64,000 nt of DNA from RPQJ01 sp963732415 (GTDB lineage: Bacteria > Pseudomonadota > Gammaproteobacteria > Steroidobacterales > Steroidobacteraceae). Of this stretch, positions 43,567 through 51,660 are shown piece after piece. Under the pieces are notes generated by a model, which made no database searches, was not told where the DNA came from, and saw nothing but the letters and a program-made list of their open reading frames with translations. The translations under genes and the position numbers were made by a program. Every line of letters starts with the position of its first letter. Positions within the stretch are counted from its first letter, which is position 1. The stretch is from NCBI GenBank assembly GCA_963732415.1, contig CAVSZK010000004.1:186001-250000 (forward strand), in the 5' to 3' direction.

Positions 43567-45054
43567 ATGCAAAAGAGAATCAGTCTGTCTGTCGGCCTGA
43601 CGGCATTGCTAGTCATGGGTTCGGCCGGGGCGACCGTCAACCCCTGCCCGACAAGCCCGGTCGCCTCGGATACCAACCCGGAGACCGGACACTACTTCGA
43701 GATCTACGCGTCTACTGGTGTCAGCTGGGACGCGGCCAACACGTGTGCCATCGGCAAGACGTATTCCGGCGTTCCAGGCGTCCCCGCCGTTCCTGGCCAC
43801 CTGGCCACCATCACGTCGTCCAGCGAGGACGCCTGGGTCGATGGGCTGAGAGCCACCAAGTCAGGACTGGGCCAGGTCTGGGTCGGAGGCGTCCAGCAGC
43901 AACCGGGCTCGTCGGAGCCGGGCGGTGGCTGGGGTTGGGTGAACGACGAGGGCCCTTTCCCGGGTGACAACAACGGGCCGGCCTATGCCAACTGGAACAG
44001 CGCCGAACCGAACAACTCCGGTAACGCCGAGAGCCACCTTACTATTGGCCGTTACGGCGCGGGCGGCGGCTGGAACGACGAAGGCGTAGCTCCCGGCTCG
44101 ATCGCCGGATTCATCGTCGAATACGACGTTCCGCGCCCGGCCGAATGTCAGGGTACCGAATGCCAGACGATCAATGGCCAATTGCTGACCATTCCGCCGG
44201 AATGGATCAACAGCGATACTGACACGATCAGGTTTTCCTCTTACGAGTTCACCGATCCTCGCGTCGGCACCGGCAAGTGCGGCGTCGAGTCTTTGACCCT
44301 GTTCGGCGCCGCCTACAAGAAGCCGGAATTGCGCATTCCGGCGTATCTGTGTGGCTCGCCAAAGTTCGTCGTCGTAGCAGTCGACGGCAGCGACCTGGAT
44401 TTCACGACAGGCACTGTGCTGATCGAGAACGAAACGGCTACGGTGCTTCCAGGCAACGACAATGATACGTACGTCTGCAGGGACACTGCCGGCCCTGACT
44501 ACCTCCCGGATCCCGCTCTCGATCCTCAATTGCAGGATACGGTCGTGTACCAGACCACCGATCCGGCCCGCATGCTGGAAGACCTCCCCGGAAACCGCGG
44601 CCAGGACGCGCAGTTCGCCGGCGCCGCCGGTGAATTCACCAACGGATGCGGAAGTTCGCGCGGCACGGGCAAGGAAACTTCGTACTTCGTGGTCGGAATG
44701 CATATCGACTTCGGGGCAATGGGTGCAACCGCGGCGGGGAGTCACGACCGATTCGTCGCGCTCACGCGCTACAAACTCACGCTGCTGCAACAATCGGTTG
44801 CCGCTGCCCGGTCGGCGGGTGCATTGAGGCCCGGCACGTCCGTGATAATGGAAGGGCTGGTCGCGCTGGCGATTCGCAGGCTCGATCGGGGTGACCCCGT
44901 GGGTGCCAGGTTCCTGGTCAGGCAGTTCCTCAATCTGGCCAATGCGGTGCACTACACCCCGGTTGCCGACAACAACTACAACGGCGAGCACCTGATGCGT
45001 GGCACGAACATCGAGTTCACGCTGCGGGTGAAGGTCATACCGTACGCGCCGTGA
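43567..45054 (+). CDS. Secreted protein with a C-type lectin-like domain
   Basis: A 495-residue protein with signal peptide (ISLSVGLTALLVMGSAGA). Residues about 25-175 form a C-type-lectin-like fold: VSWDAANTCA, GHLATITSSSEDAWV, VWVGG, the ligand loop EPN in NWNSAEPNNSGNAES, and WNDEGVAPGSIAGFIVEYD. The C-terminal 300 residues are Cys-containing, exported and not recognised. The ATG at 43567 follows GAGGGGAACC. An EPN loop in classic lectins favours mannose or glucose. Envelope adhesion or glycan binding is inferred. A strong hairpin follows the gene. Confidence 0.75.
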   Translation: MQKRISLSVGLTALLVMGSAGATVNPCPTSPVASDTNPETGHYFEIYASTGVSWDAANTCAIGKTYSGVPGVPAVPGHLATITSSSEDAWVDGLRATKSGLGQVWVGGVQQQPGSSEPGGGWGWVNDEGPFPGDNNGPAYANWNSAEPNNSGNAESHLTIGRYGAGGGWNDEGVAPGSIAGFIVEYDVPRPAECQGTECQTINGQLLTIPPEWINSDTDTIRFSSYEFTDPRVGTGKCGVESLTLFGAAYKKPELRIPAYLCGSPKFVVVAVDGSDLDFTTGTVLIENETATVLPGNDNDTYVCRDTAGPDYLPDPALDPQLQDTVVYQTTDPARMLEDLPGNRGQDAQFAGAAGEFTNGCGSSRGTGKETSYFVVGMHIDFGAMGATAAGSHDRFVALTRYKLTLLQQSVAAARSAGALRPGTSVIMEGLVALAIRRLDRGDPVGARFLVRQFLNLANAVHYTPVADNNYNGEHLMRGTNIEFTLRVKVIPYAP

Positions 45055-45150
45055 TCGAGTGATCGAACCTGTCGCCGTCCGACCGCGGGCGAGCGACTGA
45101 GGGTTTGCAGCGCTGGGCCGTGTTGGCCGCGCACTGGAGATCCTGGAGCA

Positions 45151-45186
45151 ACGAAGCCCGTGGCTCGAAGCACGGGCTTCGTCTTT
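45151..45186 (+). terminator. Rho-independent terminator candidate
   Basis: ACGAAGCCCGTG and CACGGGCTTCGT form a perfect 12-bp stem around an 8-base loop, followed by CTTTCC. It lies 97 bases after the lectin-domain gene and separates it from crbS. Confidence 0.75.
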
Positions 45187-45305
45187 CCTGGTGTACTCTC
45201 ACGTCCGGACGTCGCGACGAACCCGGGGGAGACCGTATGCCGGATCAAGCAGCCGCCGAGCTGTGCACGCCTTGCCCGGGCCTTCGCCCGGGCTAGGGTA
45301 CAGGC

Positions 45306-48300
45306 ATGGTTTCAGGTCTGCTCCTCACGGTACTGGCGGTTGCCTACCTAGGGTTGCTGTTCGCCGTGGCCTTCGTCGGCGAACGCAAAGCCGTGTACCC
45401 GGGAAGGGTGCGCCTGCGTCCCTATATCTACAGCCTCGCACTGGGCGTCTACTGCACGACCTGGACCTTTTACGGCGCAGTCGGCACGGCCGTCAGCGGA
45501 GGGTGGAGTTACCTGCCGATCTACCTCGGTCCGGTGCTGCTCTTCGTGTTCGGCATGCCGCTCCTGGCGCGGCTGGTGGCGATTGCACGCGCGCAGAATA
45601 CGACCTCAATTGCCGACTTCATCTCGGCGCGCTTCGGCAAGAGTCCCGCGCTCGCCGCGCTGGTGGCCATCATCGCGCTGATCGCGGCCGTGCCCTATCT
45701 CGCGCTCCAGTACAAGGCCGTCGGCACCGGCATCGACGTGCTGACAGGCTCCGCTGGAAAGCACCCGGCGTGGTTTGCCGACACGGCGCTGTGGGTGGCG
45801 CTGCTGATGGCGCTGTTTGCAATGCTGTTCGGCACCCGCCGCCTCGACGCAACCGAGCACCACGAGGGCGTGATGCTCGCGATCGCATTCGAGTCGGTGG
45901 TCAAGCTGTTCGCGTTCGTCACGATCGGCGTCTTTGCAATACTGAACCTGGGGAACGCCCCGGACATCTCCCACACCCGCCTCGGGGACATCGGCCAGAT
46001 CGTCAGCCCGGATTTCGTGGCTGCAACCGTGCTTTCCGCGGCCGCGGTGCTCTGCCTGCCGCGCCAGTTCCTGGTCGGGATCGTCGAGTGTGCCGACCCC
46101 GCGGACCTGCGCAAGGCGCGCTGGCTGTTCTCCGGGTACCTCGTCGTATTCACACTGCTCGTGATCCCGGTGGTGCTCGCGGGACTCGGTGCGGGACTCG
46201 GCGACCGCCACCATCCCGACTCGTTCGTCCTGACGCTGCCGATGGAACGCGGAGCGATGGGCGTGGCGGTCATCGCGTTTCTTGGCGGACTGTCCGCGGC
46301 GACCGCGATGGTAATCGTCGCGAGCATCGCGCTCGCGACCATGGTCACCAACGACCTCGTGATGCCCGCGCTATGGCGCAGCCGCTGGCTTCACCTCGAC
46401 CGAAGTGACGACGTGGGTCGGCTGGTGCTGTGGCTGCGGCGTGTGACGATCCTGCTGATCGCGCTGCTCGCGTACGCGTATCACCACAACACGACGTCAC
46501 CCGCGAGCCTCGCCTCCATTGGACTGCTTGCCTTCGCGGCGGTCGCGCAATTTGCGCCGGCGATCGTCACCGGCCTCTACTGGCGCGGCGCGACCCGTGA
46601 AGGCGTGTTCTGGGGACTGTTCGCCGGCTTCGTGGTCTGGATCTACGTGCTGCTGATGCCCAACCTGCTCGCCGGTGGCGTGATCGGCTGGCCGCTGTTT
46701 GACCAGGGCCCGTGGGGCATATCCTGGCTACGGCCGCAGAGCCTGTTCGGCATCGAGCTGATGAGTCCGTTAGTTCGCGGGGCGATGATCGCACTGGCGA
46801 CGAATGTCGCCGTGCTGTTCCTGGTGTCGCGGGTACGCGGCGTCTCGCTGCGCGACCGGATGGCGGCGACGTCGTTCCTGCGCGGTGGCACCCCGGTGGC
46901 CGGTGTTGCAGCCGCGGGCGGGGCGCGTGTCGGTGACCTGCTCGCGGTGACGGAACGCATCCTCGGTGCCGAGGGCGCTGAACGGGCGCTCGAGGAATAC
47001 CATTTGGGCCTGGGCCGGCCCGTGCCGGCTGCGGGCGAACCAGCGGACCGCGGCCTGCTGCAGTACATGGAGCGTGTACTCGCGGGCGCCATCGGTGCTT
47101 CCTCGGCCCGCCTGATGTTCACCCACGCGATGGCAGGGCGCGGTATCGCGCCTGAGGACGTAGCGGAACTGCTCGATGAGACCTCGCAGGAGCTGCGCTT
47201 CAGCCGCCAGCTGCTGCAGGCCACGATGGAAAACGTTTCGCAGGCTATTGCGGTAGCGGATGCCGACGCGCGCATCGTCGCGTGGAACCGCTGCTACCTC
47301 GATATGTTCGACTATCCCGAAGGCATGGTGTACGTCGGCCGGCCGGTCGCGGACCTGATCCGCTGGAATGCGGAGCACGGCGAGTTCGGCCGCGCCGATC
47401 CCGGCCCGCAGATCGCGAAGCGTCTTGCGCACATGAAGGCCGGGACGGCCTACGTCACGCAGCGCACCCGCCGCAACGGCCACGTGTACGAGATCCGTGG
47501 CCAGCCGCTGCCAGACGGTGGGTACGTAACGACCTACAACGACATCACGGACTTCAAGCGCACGGAGCAGGCGCTGCTCGAATCGAAGCAGACCCTCGAG
47601 CAGCGCGTGGAAGAGCGTACCGGCGCGCTCCAGGCTGCGCTCGTCGCCCAGCAGGAAGCAAAGTTACAGGCCGAGGAAGCCAACGCGACCAAGACGCGAT
47701 TCGTCGCCGCAGCGAGCCACGACCTGCTGCAGCCGCTCAACGCCGCGCGCCTCTTTGCCTCGACGCTGGCCGAGCGCAAGGATGATCCGGAGGTCGTCGA
47801 GATCGCGGAACGTATCGACAGCTCGATGCGTGCCGCGGAGGAAGTCCTGGACGACATGCTGGACATCGCCCGGCTCGAGAGCGGCACGATGCGGACCGAA
47901 ATCCAGGACTTCTCGATGGACGAGACCTTCGAGAACATCGAGCGCCAGTTTGCACCGCTCGCGACGCGGCGCGGTCTGCGGCTTCGCGTCACGAAGCCGC
48001 GCTGCCGCGTGCGCAGCGACCGGGTGCTGCTGAGGCGCATCCTGCAGAACCTGGTCTCGAACGCATTGCGCTACACCCAGCGCGGTGGAGTTCTGGTTAG
48101 CTGCCGGCGTCGTGGAGAGTGTGTCGAGTTGCAGGTGTGGGACACCGGGCCCGGCATCCCGGAGAAGCACCAGCGCGCGATCTTCGACGAGTTCCGCCGG
48201 CTCGACCGTTCTTCGCCGTGGGGCGAAAAGGGCCTGGGTCTCGGTCTCTCGATCTGTCACCGCATGGCGCTGTTGCTTGGCCACGAGCTCGGCGTGAGCT

Positions 48301-48812
48301 CGAACGTCGGCCATGGCTCGGTATTCAGCCTGCGCGTACCGCGAAGCGGGGCCGGGGAGCCGCCGATTGCCGTTGTGGTCGACGAGGAGCGGGCTGCGAC
48401 GCCCGCCACGCTGGTCGGGCTCACTGCACTCTGCATCGACAACGAACCCGAGATCCTCGCGGGCATGAGCGCCCTGATGTCGCGCTGGGGCATGCGAGTC
48501 CTCACGGCCATAGACTCCGCTGAGGCAACGTCACTCTTTGGCCGCGAGCGGCCCGACGTGATCCTCGCCGACCACCGGCTCGGCAAGGGCGAAATGGACG
48601 GTCTCGAGCTGCTGCAGTCCTTGCGGCGTGCGGGCGTGGAGCCCGTGCCCGGTGCGCTGGTGACCGCGGACCACAGTCCCGCAGTTGCCGAGCGTGCGCG
48701 CTCGCTGGGATACACGGTGTTGCGCAAGCCGGTGAAGCCTGCAGCGCTACGCGCACTGCTGGGCTCGCTGGCATCCCAGCGGCGGTCGGCCGGTACTTCG
48801 GTGCTGGACTAG
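45306..48812 (+). CDS. crbS: CrbS-type hybrid sensor kinase with sodium/solute symporter domain
   Basis: A 1168-residue protein. Residues 1-510 are an SSS-family symporter domain with about 13 membrane helices (LGVYCTTWTFYGAVG and FADTALWVALLMALF are examples). A cytoplasmic linker follows, then a PAS domain (residues about 635-745, VSQAIAVADADARIVAWN), HisKA with phospho-acceptor His805 (AASHDLLQPLNAAR), an ATPase domain (DTGPGIP, KGLGLGLSIC) and a receiver with Asp1089 (VILADHRLG). This architecture is that of CrbS/MxtR, which senses acetate-type metabolites and activates acs through CrbR. The partner regulator and acs are both nearby, which supports the name. Confidence 0.9.
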   Translation: MVSGLLLTVLAVAYLGLLFAVAFVGERKAVYPGRVRLRPYIYSLALGVYCTTWTFYGAVGTAVSGGWSYLPIYLGPVLLFVFGMPLLARLVAIARAQNTTSIADFISARFGKSPALAALVAIIALIAAVPYLALQYKAVGTGIDVLTGSAGKHPAWFADTALWVALLMALFAMLFGTRRLDATEHHEGVMLAIAFESVVKLFAFVTIGVFAILNLGNAPDISHTRLGDIGQIVSPDFVAATVLSAAAVLCLPRQFLVGIVECADPADLRKARWLFSGYLVVFTLLVIPVVLAGLGAGLGDRHHPDSFVLTLPMERGAMGVAVIAFLGGLSAATAMVIVASIALATMVTNDLVMPALWRSRWLHLDRSDDVGRLVLWLRRVTILLIALLAYAYHHNTTSPASLASIGLLAFAAVAQFAPAIVTGLYWRGATREGVFWGLFAGFVVWIYVLLMPNLLAGGVIGWPLFDQGPWGISWLRPQSLFGIELMSPLVRGAMIALATNVAVLFLVSRVRGVSLRDRMAATSFLRGGTPVAGVAAAGGARVGDLLAVTERILGAEGAERALEEYHLGLGRPVPAAGEPADRGLLQYMERVLAGAIGASSARLMFTHAMAGRGIAPEDVAELLDETSQELRFSRQLLQATMENVSQAIAVADADARIVAWNRCYLDMFDYPEGMVYVGRPVADLIRWNAEHGEFGRADPGPQIAKRLAHMKAGTAYVTQRTRRNGHVYEIRGQPLPDGGYVTTYNDITDFKRTEQALLESKQTLEQRVEERTGALQAALVAQQEAKLQAEEANATKTRFVAAASHDLLQPLNAARLFASTLAERKDDPEVVEIAERIDSSMRAAEEVLDDMLDIARLESGTMRTEIQDFSMDETFENIERQFAPLATRRGLRLRVTKPRCRVRSDRVLLRRILQNLVSNALRYTQRGGVLVSCRRRGECVELQVWDTGPGIPEKHQRAIFDEFRRLDRSSPWGEKGLGLGLSICHRMALLLGHELGVSSNVGHGSVFSLRVPRSGAGEPPIAVVVDEERAATPATLVGLTALCIDNEPEILAGMSALMSRWGMRVLTAIDSAEATSLFGRERPDVILADHRLGKGEMDGLELLQSLRRAGVEPVPGALVTADHSPAVAERARSLGYTVLRKPVKPAALRALLGSLASQRRSAGTSVLD

Positions 48813-48813
48813 G

Positions 48814-49491
48814 CTATTCCACTTCTTCGGGCGGCAGCTTGACGGCTGCCCGGTCCGTTGTGAGCCTGCCCGCCGCCAGTACCGCCTGTGTACGCGTGGA
48901 GACGTGGAGCTTGCGCAGGATTGCCGTCACGTGCGCTTTCACAGTGGCCTCGGACACGTCGAGGTCGTAGGCGATCTGCTTGTTCAACTGTCCGGAACAC
49001 AGCGCGCCGAGCACACGGAACTGCTGTGGTGTCAGGTCCGCGATCCGTCGCGCAATCTCGAGGTCGTCGTCGTTGGCGCCTGTCTCCCGCGGCGGATGAA
49101 ATCCGGGCGGCGTGTAGATCTCGCCGGCCAGCACAGCCTCGATCGCCTTGCCGATCTGGGCTGCCTCGGTGGATTTCGGGATGAAGCCCTGTGCCCCGTA
49201 GCGGAGGGCTGCTGCAATCGTCTGCGGATCGTCGTCCGCAGAGACGATCGCCACCGGCAGCCCGGGCCGGGTGCCACGCACGTGCGCCAGCGCGCTGAAC
49301 CCATGCGCGCCCGGCATGTTGAGGTCGAGCAGCAGCAGGTCGGCATCGGGCTCGGCCTCGATCGCGGCGAGCAGGGCTGCCACCGAGTCCGCCTCGACGA
49401 AGCCGGTGCCAGGCTCGCGTCGTGCCACGGCCGCCTTGAGCGCCTCGCGAAACAACGGATGGTCATCGGCCACGATAATCTGTAGGGCCAT
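48814..49491 (-). CDS. crbR: CrbR-type LuxR-family response regulator
   Basis: A 225-residue regulator. The receiver has DDHPLFREAL, phospho-acceptor Asp56 (LLLLDLNMPGAHG) and Lys in GFIPKST. The C-terminal LuxR helix-turn-helix reads LTPQQFRVLGALCSGQLNKQ and DLDVSEATVKAHVTAIL. It converges on crbS with a single base between the two stops, and no terminator between them. It is divergent from the DcaP-like porin gene, with a 114-base shared control region. By analogy with CrbR/ErdR it should switch on acs and the acetate transporter genes. Confidence 0.9.
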   Translation of the reverse strand: MALQIIVADDHPLFREALKAAVARREPGTGFVEADSVAALLAAIEAEPDADLLLLDLNMPGAHGFSALAHVRGTRPGLPVAIVSADDDPQTIAAALRYGAQGFIPKSTEAAQIGKAIEAVLAGEIYTPPGFHPPRETGANDDDLEIARRIADLTPQQFRVLGALCSGQLNKQIAYDLDVSEATVKAHVTAILRKLHVSTRTQAVLAAGRLTTDRAAVKLPPEEVE

Positions 49492-49532
49492 GCGCGCCAG
49501 ACTACACCGCAGGTCGCGTTGAGCCCATCGCG

Positions 49533-49548
49533 TTCGACCAAAGGCGTA
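49533..49548 (+). promoter_or_regulatory. Imperfect copy of the TRCGACCAAKGTCGYA motif before the porin gene
   Basis: TTCGACCAAAGGCGTA matches the palindromic motif found twice before the symporter genes at 13 of 16 positions. It lies between the divergent crbR and DcaP-like porin starts. The 12-mer TTCGACCAAAGG recurs on the minus strand at 51137-51126. A regulator site (CrbR is the obvious candidate) is inferred only. Confidence 0.35.
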
Positions 49549-49605
49549 TTTCGCCTCCGCGACAACCGTCGCAGGATCGTGCCAACGTCAACCCGGGGGA
49601 ACGCC

Positions 49606-51018
49606 ATGTCCGCACAAAACCACTGCAACCCTGTTCTTCGCCGCCTGGTCGTCGCGACACTCTCACTCGCGGCGCTGGGTGCGTCCGCCAGCGTACTGGC
49701 GCAGTCGACGGATACGTCAGCAAGGGAAGCTGCGCTCGAGGCGCGCGTCGCCGAACTCGAGAAGATGGTCAACGAACTGGTCAAGGAAAAGCAGGCGCCC
49801 GCGCCGGCCGCGGCTCCCGCAGCAGCGGCAGCGCCGCTCCCGAAAGGCGCGCAGCCCGTGCAGAGTGTCTCGATCCTGCCGAACGCGGCGCCAGGCACGT
49901 CGCTCTATGTCACGGGCTTCGTCAAGCTCGATGCGAACTGGACGGACACGCCGGACGGTGAGCTCGGCGCCAAGGCCTCCGGCCGCGATTACTACGTCCC
50001 GGGCCAGACACCGATCGGTGGGAAGAGCGAGGGCACCGACTTCAACGCCCTGGCCAAGCAGAGCCGGTTCATCGTCGGCACCAATACGCCGCTCGAGAAC
50101 GGCGACAAGGTCACGACGCACTTCGAGGTTGATTTCTACGGCTCGGACCTTGGCACACAGAACGTGTCAAATACCTATGGCGCCGTGCTGCGGCAGGCCT
50201 TCATCCAGACCAACCACTGGCTGGTCGGCCAGGCCTGGTCCACGTTTATGGACGTCAGTGCGCTGCCGGAGGCGGTGGACTTCATCGGCCCGACGGACGG
50301 CGTGATCTTCATCCGGCAGCCGCAGGTGCGTTACACGACCGGCGGTTTCTCGTTCGCCGCGGAAAACGCGCAGACGACGGTCACCACATGCGCGACATTC
50401 AGCACCGTCAACCCGAGCGACTGTACGGCAATAAGCACCTCATCGATCTCGAGCGACGATGGCGCGTTCCCGGATTTCATCGGTCGCTACACCTGGAAGG
50501 GCGACTGGGGCAGCGTGGTGCTGGCCGGCATGGTCCGTGATCTGAAGTACGAGAATCGGCCGAACACCGGTCCGTCGACTGACGCTTCCACCTGGTCGGC
50601 CGCCGGCAGCCTGTCCGGCAAGATCAAGACCTGGGGCAAGGACGACATCCGCTTCATGCTGCTCGGCGGCAACCTGGGGCGTTACGCGGGCCTGAACTTC
50701 ACCAACGACGTATACCTGAACTCGAAGGGCGACTTCGACACGATCGACGGCTTTGCGGGCTACCTGGCCTACCGTCACTTCTGGACCGAAAAGCTGCGCA
50801 GCACGGCGTTCTATGCGGTCGGGAGCTATGACAACCCGAGCGACATCGACGGAACGGGCGCGAACCAGGCGAGCGAGAGCTGGTCGCTGAACTTCTTCTA
50901 CTCGCCGATTCCGAAGCTCGACATCGGCGCGGAGTACCGCTGGGCGAAGCGCGAACTCGAGAATAACGACAGCGGCACCTTGAATCGACTCCAGTTGACG
51001 ACGAAGTACTCGTTCTAG
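49606..51018 (+). CDS. DcaP-like outer-membrane porin
   Basis: A 470-residue outer-membrane protein. A signal peptide (LVVATLSLAALGASASVLAQ) is followed by a short coiled-coil (EAALEARVAELEKMVNELVKE) and an Ala/Pro hinge, then a barrel with SLYVTGFVKLDANW, GDKVTTHFEVDFYG, LRQAFIQTNHWLVGQAWSTFM and a terminal Phe (LQLTTKYSF). This coiled-coil plus barrel layout is typical of the DcaP family, which takes up small organic acids. CGGGGGA lies 5 bases before the ATG at 49606. Context next to crbSR and acs suggests carboxylate uptake. A strong terminator follows. Confidence 0.85.
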   Translation: MSAQNHCNPVLRRLVVATLSLAALGASASVLAQSTDTSAREAALEARVAELEKMVNELVKEKQAPAPAAAPAAAAAPLPKGAQPVQSVSILPNAAPGTSLYVTGFVKLDANWTDTPDGELGAKASGRDYYVPGQTPIGGKSEGTDFNALAKQSRFIVGTNTPLENGDKVTTHFEVDFYGSDLGTQNVSNTYGAVLRQAFIQTNHWLVGQAWSTFMDVSALPEAVDFIGPTDGVIFIRQPQVRYTTGGFSFAAENAQTTVTTCATFSTVNPSDCTAISTSSISSDDGAFPDFIGRYTWKGDWGSVVLAGMVRDLKYENRPNTGPSTDASTWSAAGSLSGKIKTWGKDDIRFMLLGGNLGRYAGLNFTNDVYLNSKGDFDTIDGFAGYLAYRHFWTEKLRSTAFYAVGSYDNPSDIDGTGANQASESWSLNFFYSPIPKLDIGAEYRWAKRELENNDSGTLNRLQLTTKYSF

Positions 51019-51032
51019 GCTGCTGTACGACA

Positions 51033-51087
51033 GGGACATTCTCCGTTTCTGCGTCCAAGCGCAGAAACAGGAGAATGTCCCCTTTTT
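51033..51087 (+). terminator. Long Rho-independent terminator
   Basis: GGGACATTCTCC pairs with GGAGAATGTCCC and, inside it, GTTTCTGCG with CGCAGAAAC, giving a 21-bp stem with one bulged A and a 6-base loop, followed by CTTTTT. It begins 14 bases after the porin stop. Confidence 0.93.
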
Positions 51088-51203
51088 CATGTCGAAATCA
51101 GCGGCCAGCGGGCTTCCTGGCTCATCCTTTGGTCGAAGGACCATCTTTCGCCGGCACGGTCACTGGCTATACTCGGCCAGGACACAAGCCACGGTGATGG
51201 CAC

Positions 51204-51623
51204 ATGGCATACGACCCGGACAACGTCTTCGCGCGGATCCTGCGCGGCGAGATTCCAGCGCACAAGCTGTACGAGGACGCGCACACGCTGGCGTTCATGG
51301 ATGTGATGCCGCAGTCGCCTGGTCACGCGCTGGCGATCCCGAAGTCCGAGGCCGAGAACCTCTTTGAACTCGACCCGGAGTTTCTGGCTGCGACCATCCT
51401 CACGACGCAGCGCATTGCCCGTGCGGTCAGGAAGGCATTCGACCCGCCCGGCATCCTGATCGCGCAGCTGAACGGCCTCGGCGCCGGCCAAAGCGTGTTC
51501 CATATCCACTTCCACATCATCCCGCGCTACGAGGGGCTCGATCTCAAGCTGCACGCGCGGGAATTGGCGGATCCGAAGGACCTGGCCCAGCAGGCCGAGA
51601 AGATCCGGGCCGCGCTCGACTGA
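51204..51623 (+). CDS. HIT-family hydrolase (HinT-like)
   Basis: A 139-residue protein with the histidine triad HIHFHIIPR and the upstream pattern NVFARILRGEIPAHKLYEDAHTLAFMDV. HIT proteins of this type cleave nucleoside phosphoramidates or adenylates. It ends 37 bases before acs, whose enzyme makes acetyl-adenylate, so removal of stray adenylates is a reasonable thought but unproven. No signal peptide. Confidence 0.93.
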   Translation: MAYDPDNVFARILRGEIPAHKLYEDAHTLAFMDVMPQSPGHALAIPKSEAENLFELDPEFLAATILTTQRIARAVRKAFDPPGILIAQLNGLGAGQSVFHIHFHIIPRYEGLDLKLHARELADPKDLAQQAEKIRAALD

Positions 51624-51660
51624 GCCGGCTTCACCACGAAAGAGCCACGGGGAAACCAGC

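Noticed and set aside
41076..45054. TIR-TPR and lectin-domain genes as a defence island
   Set aside because: No nuclease, Cas, restriction, CBASS or Thoeris partner is adjacent, and a gap separates the two genes, so only a single candidate TIR effector can be claimed.
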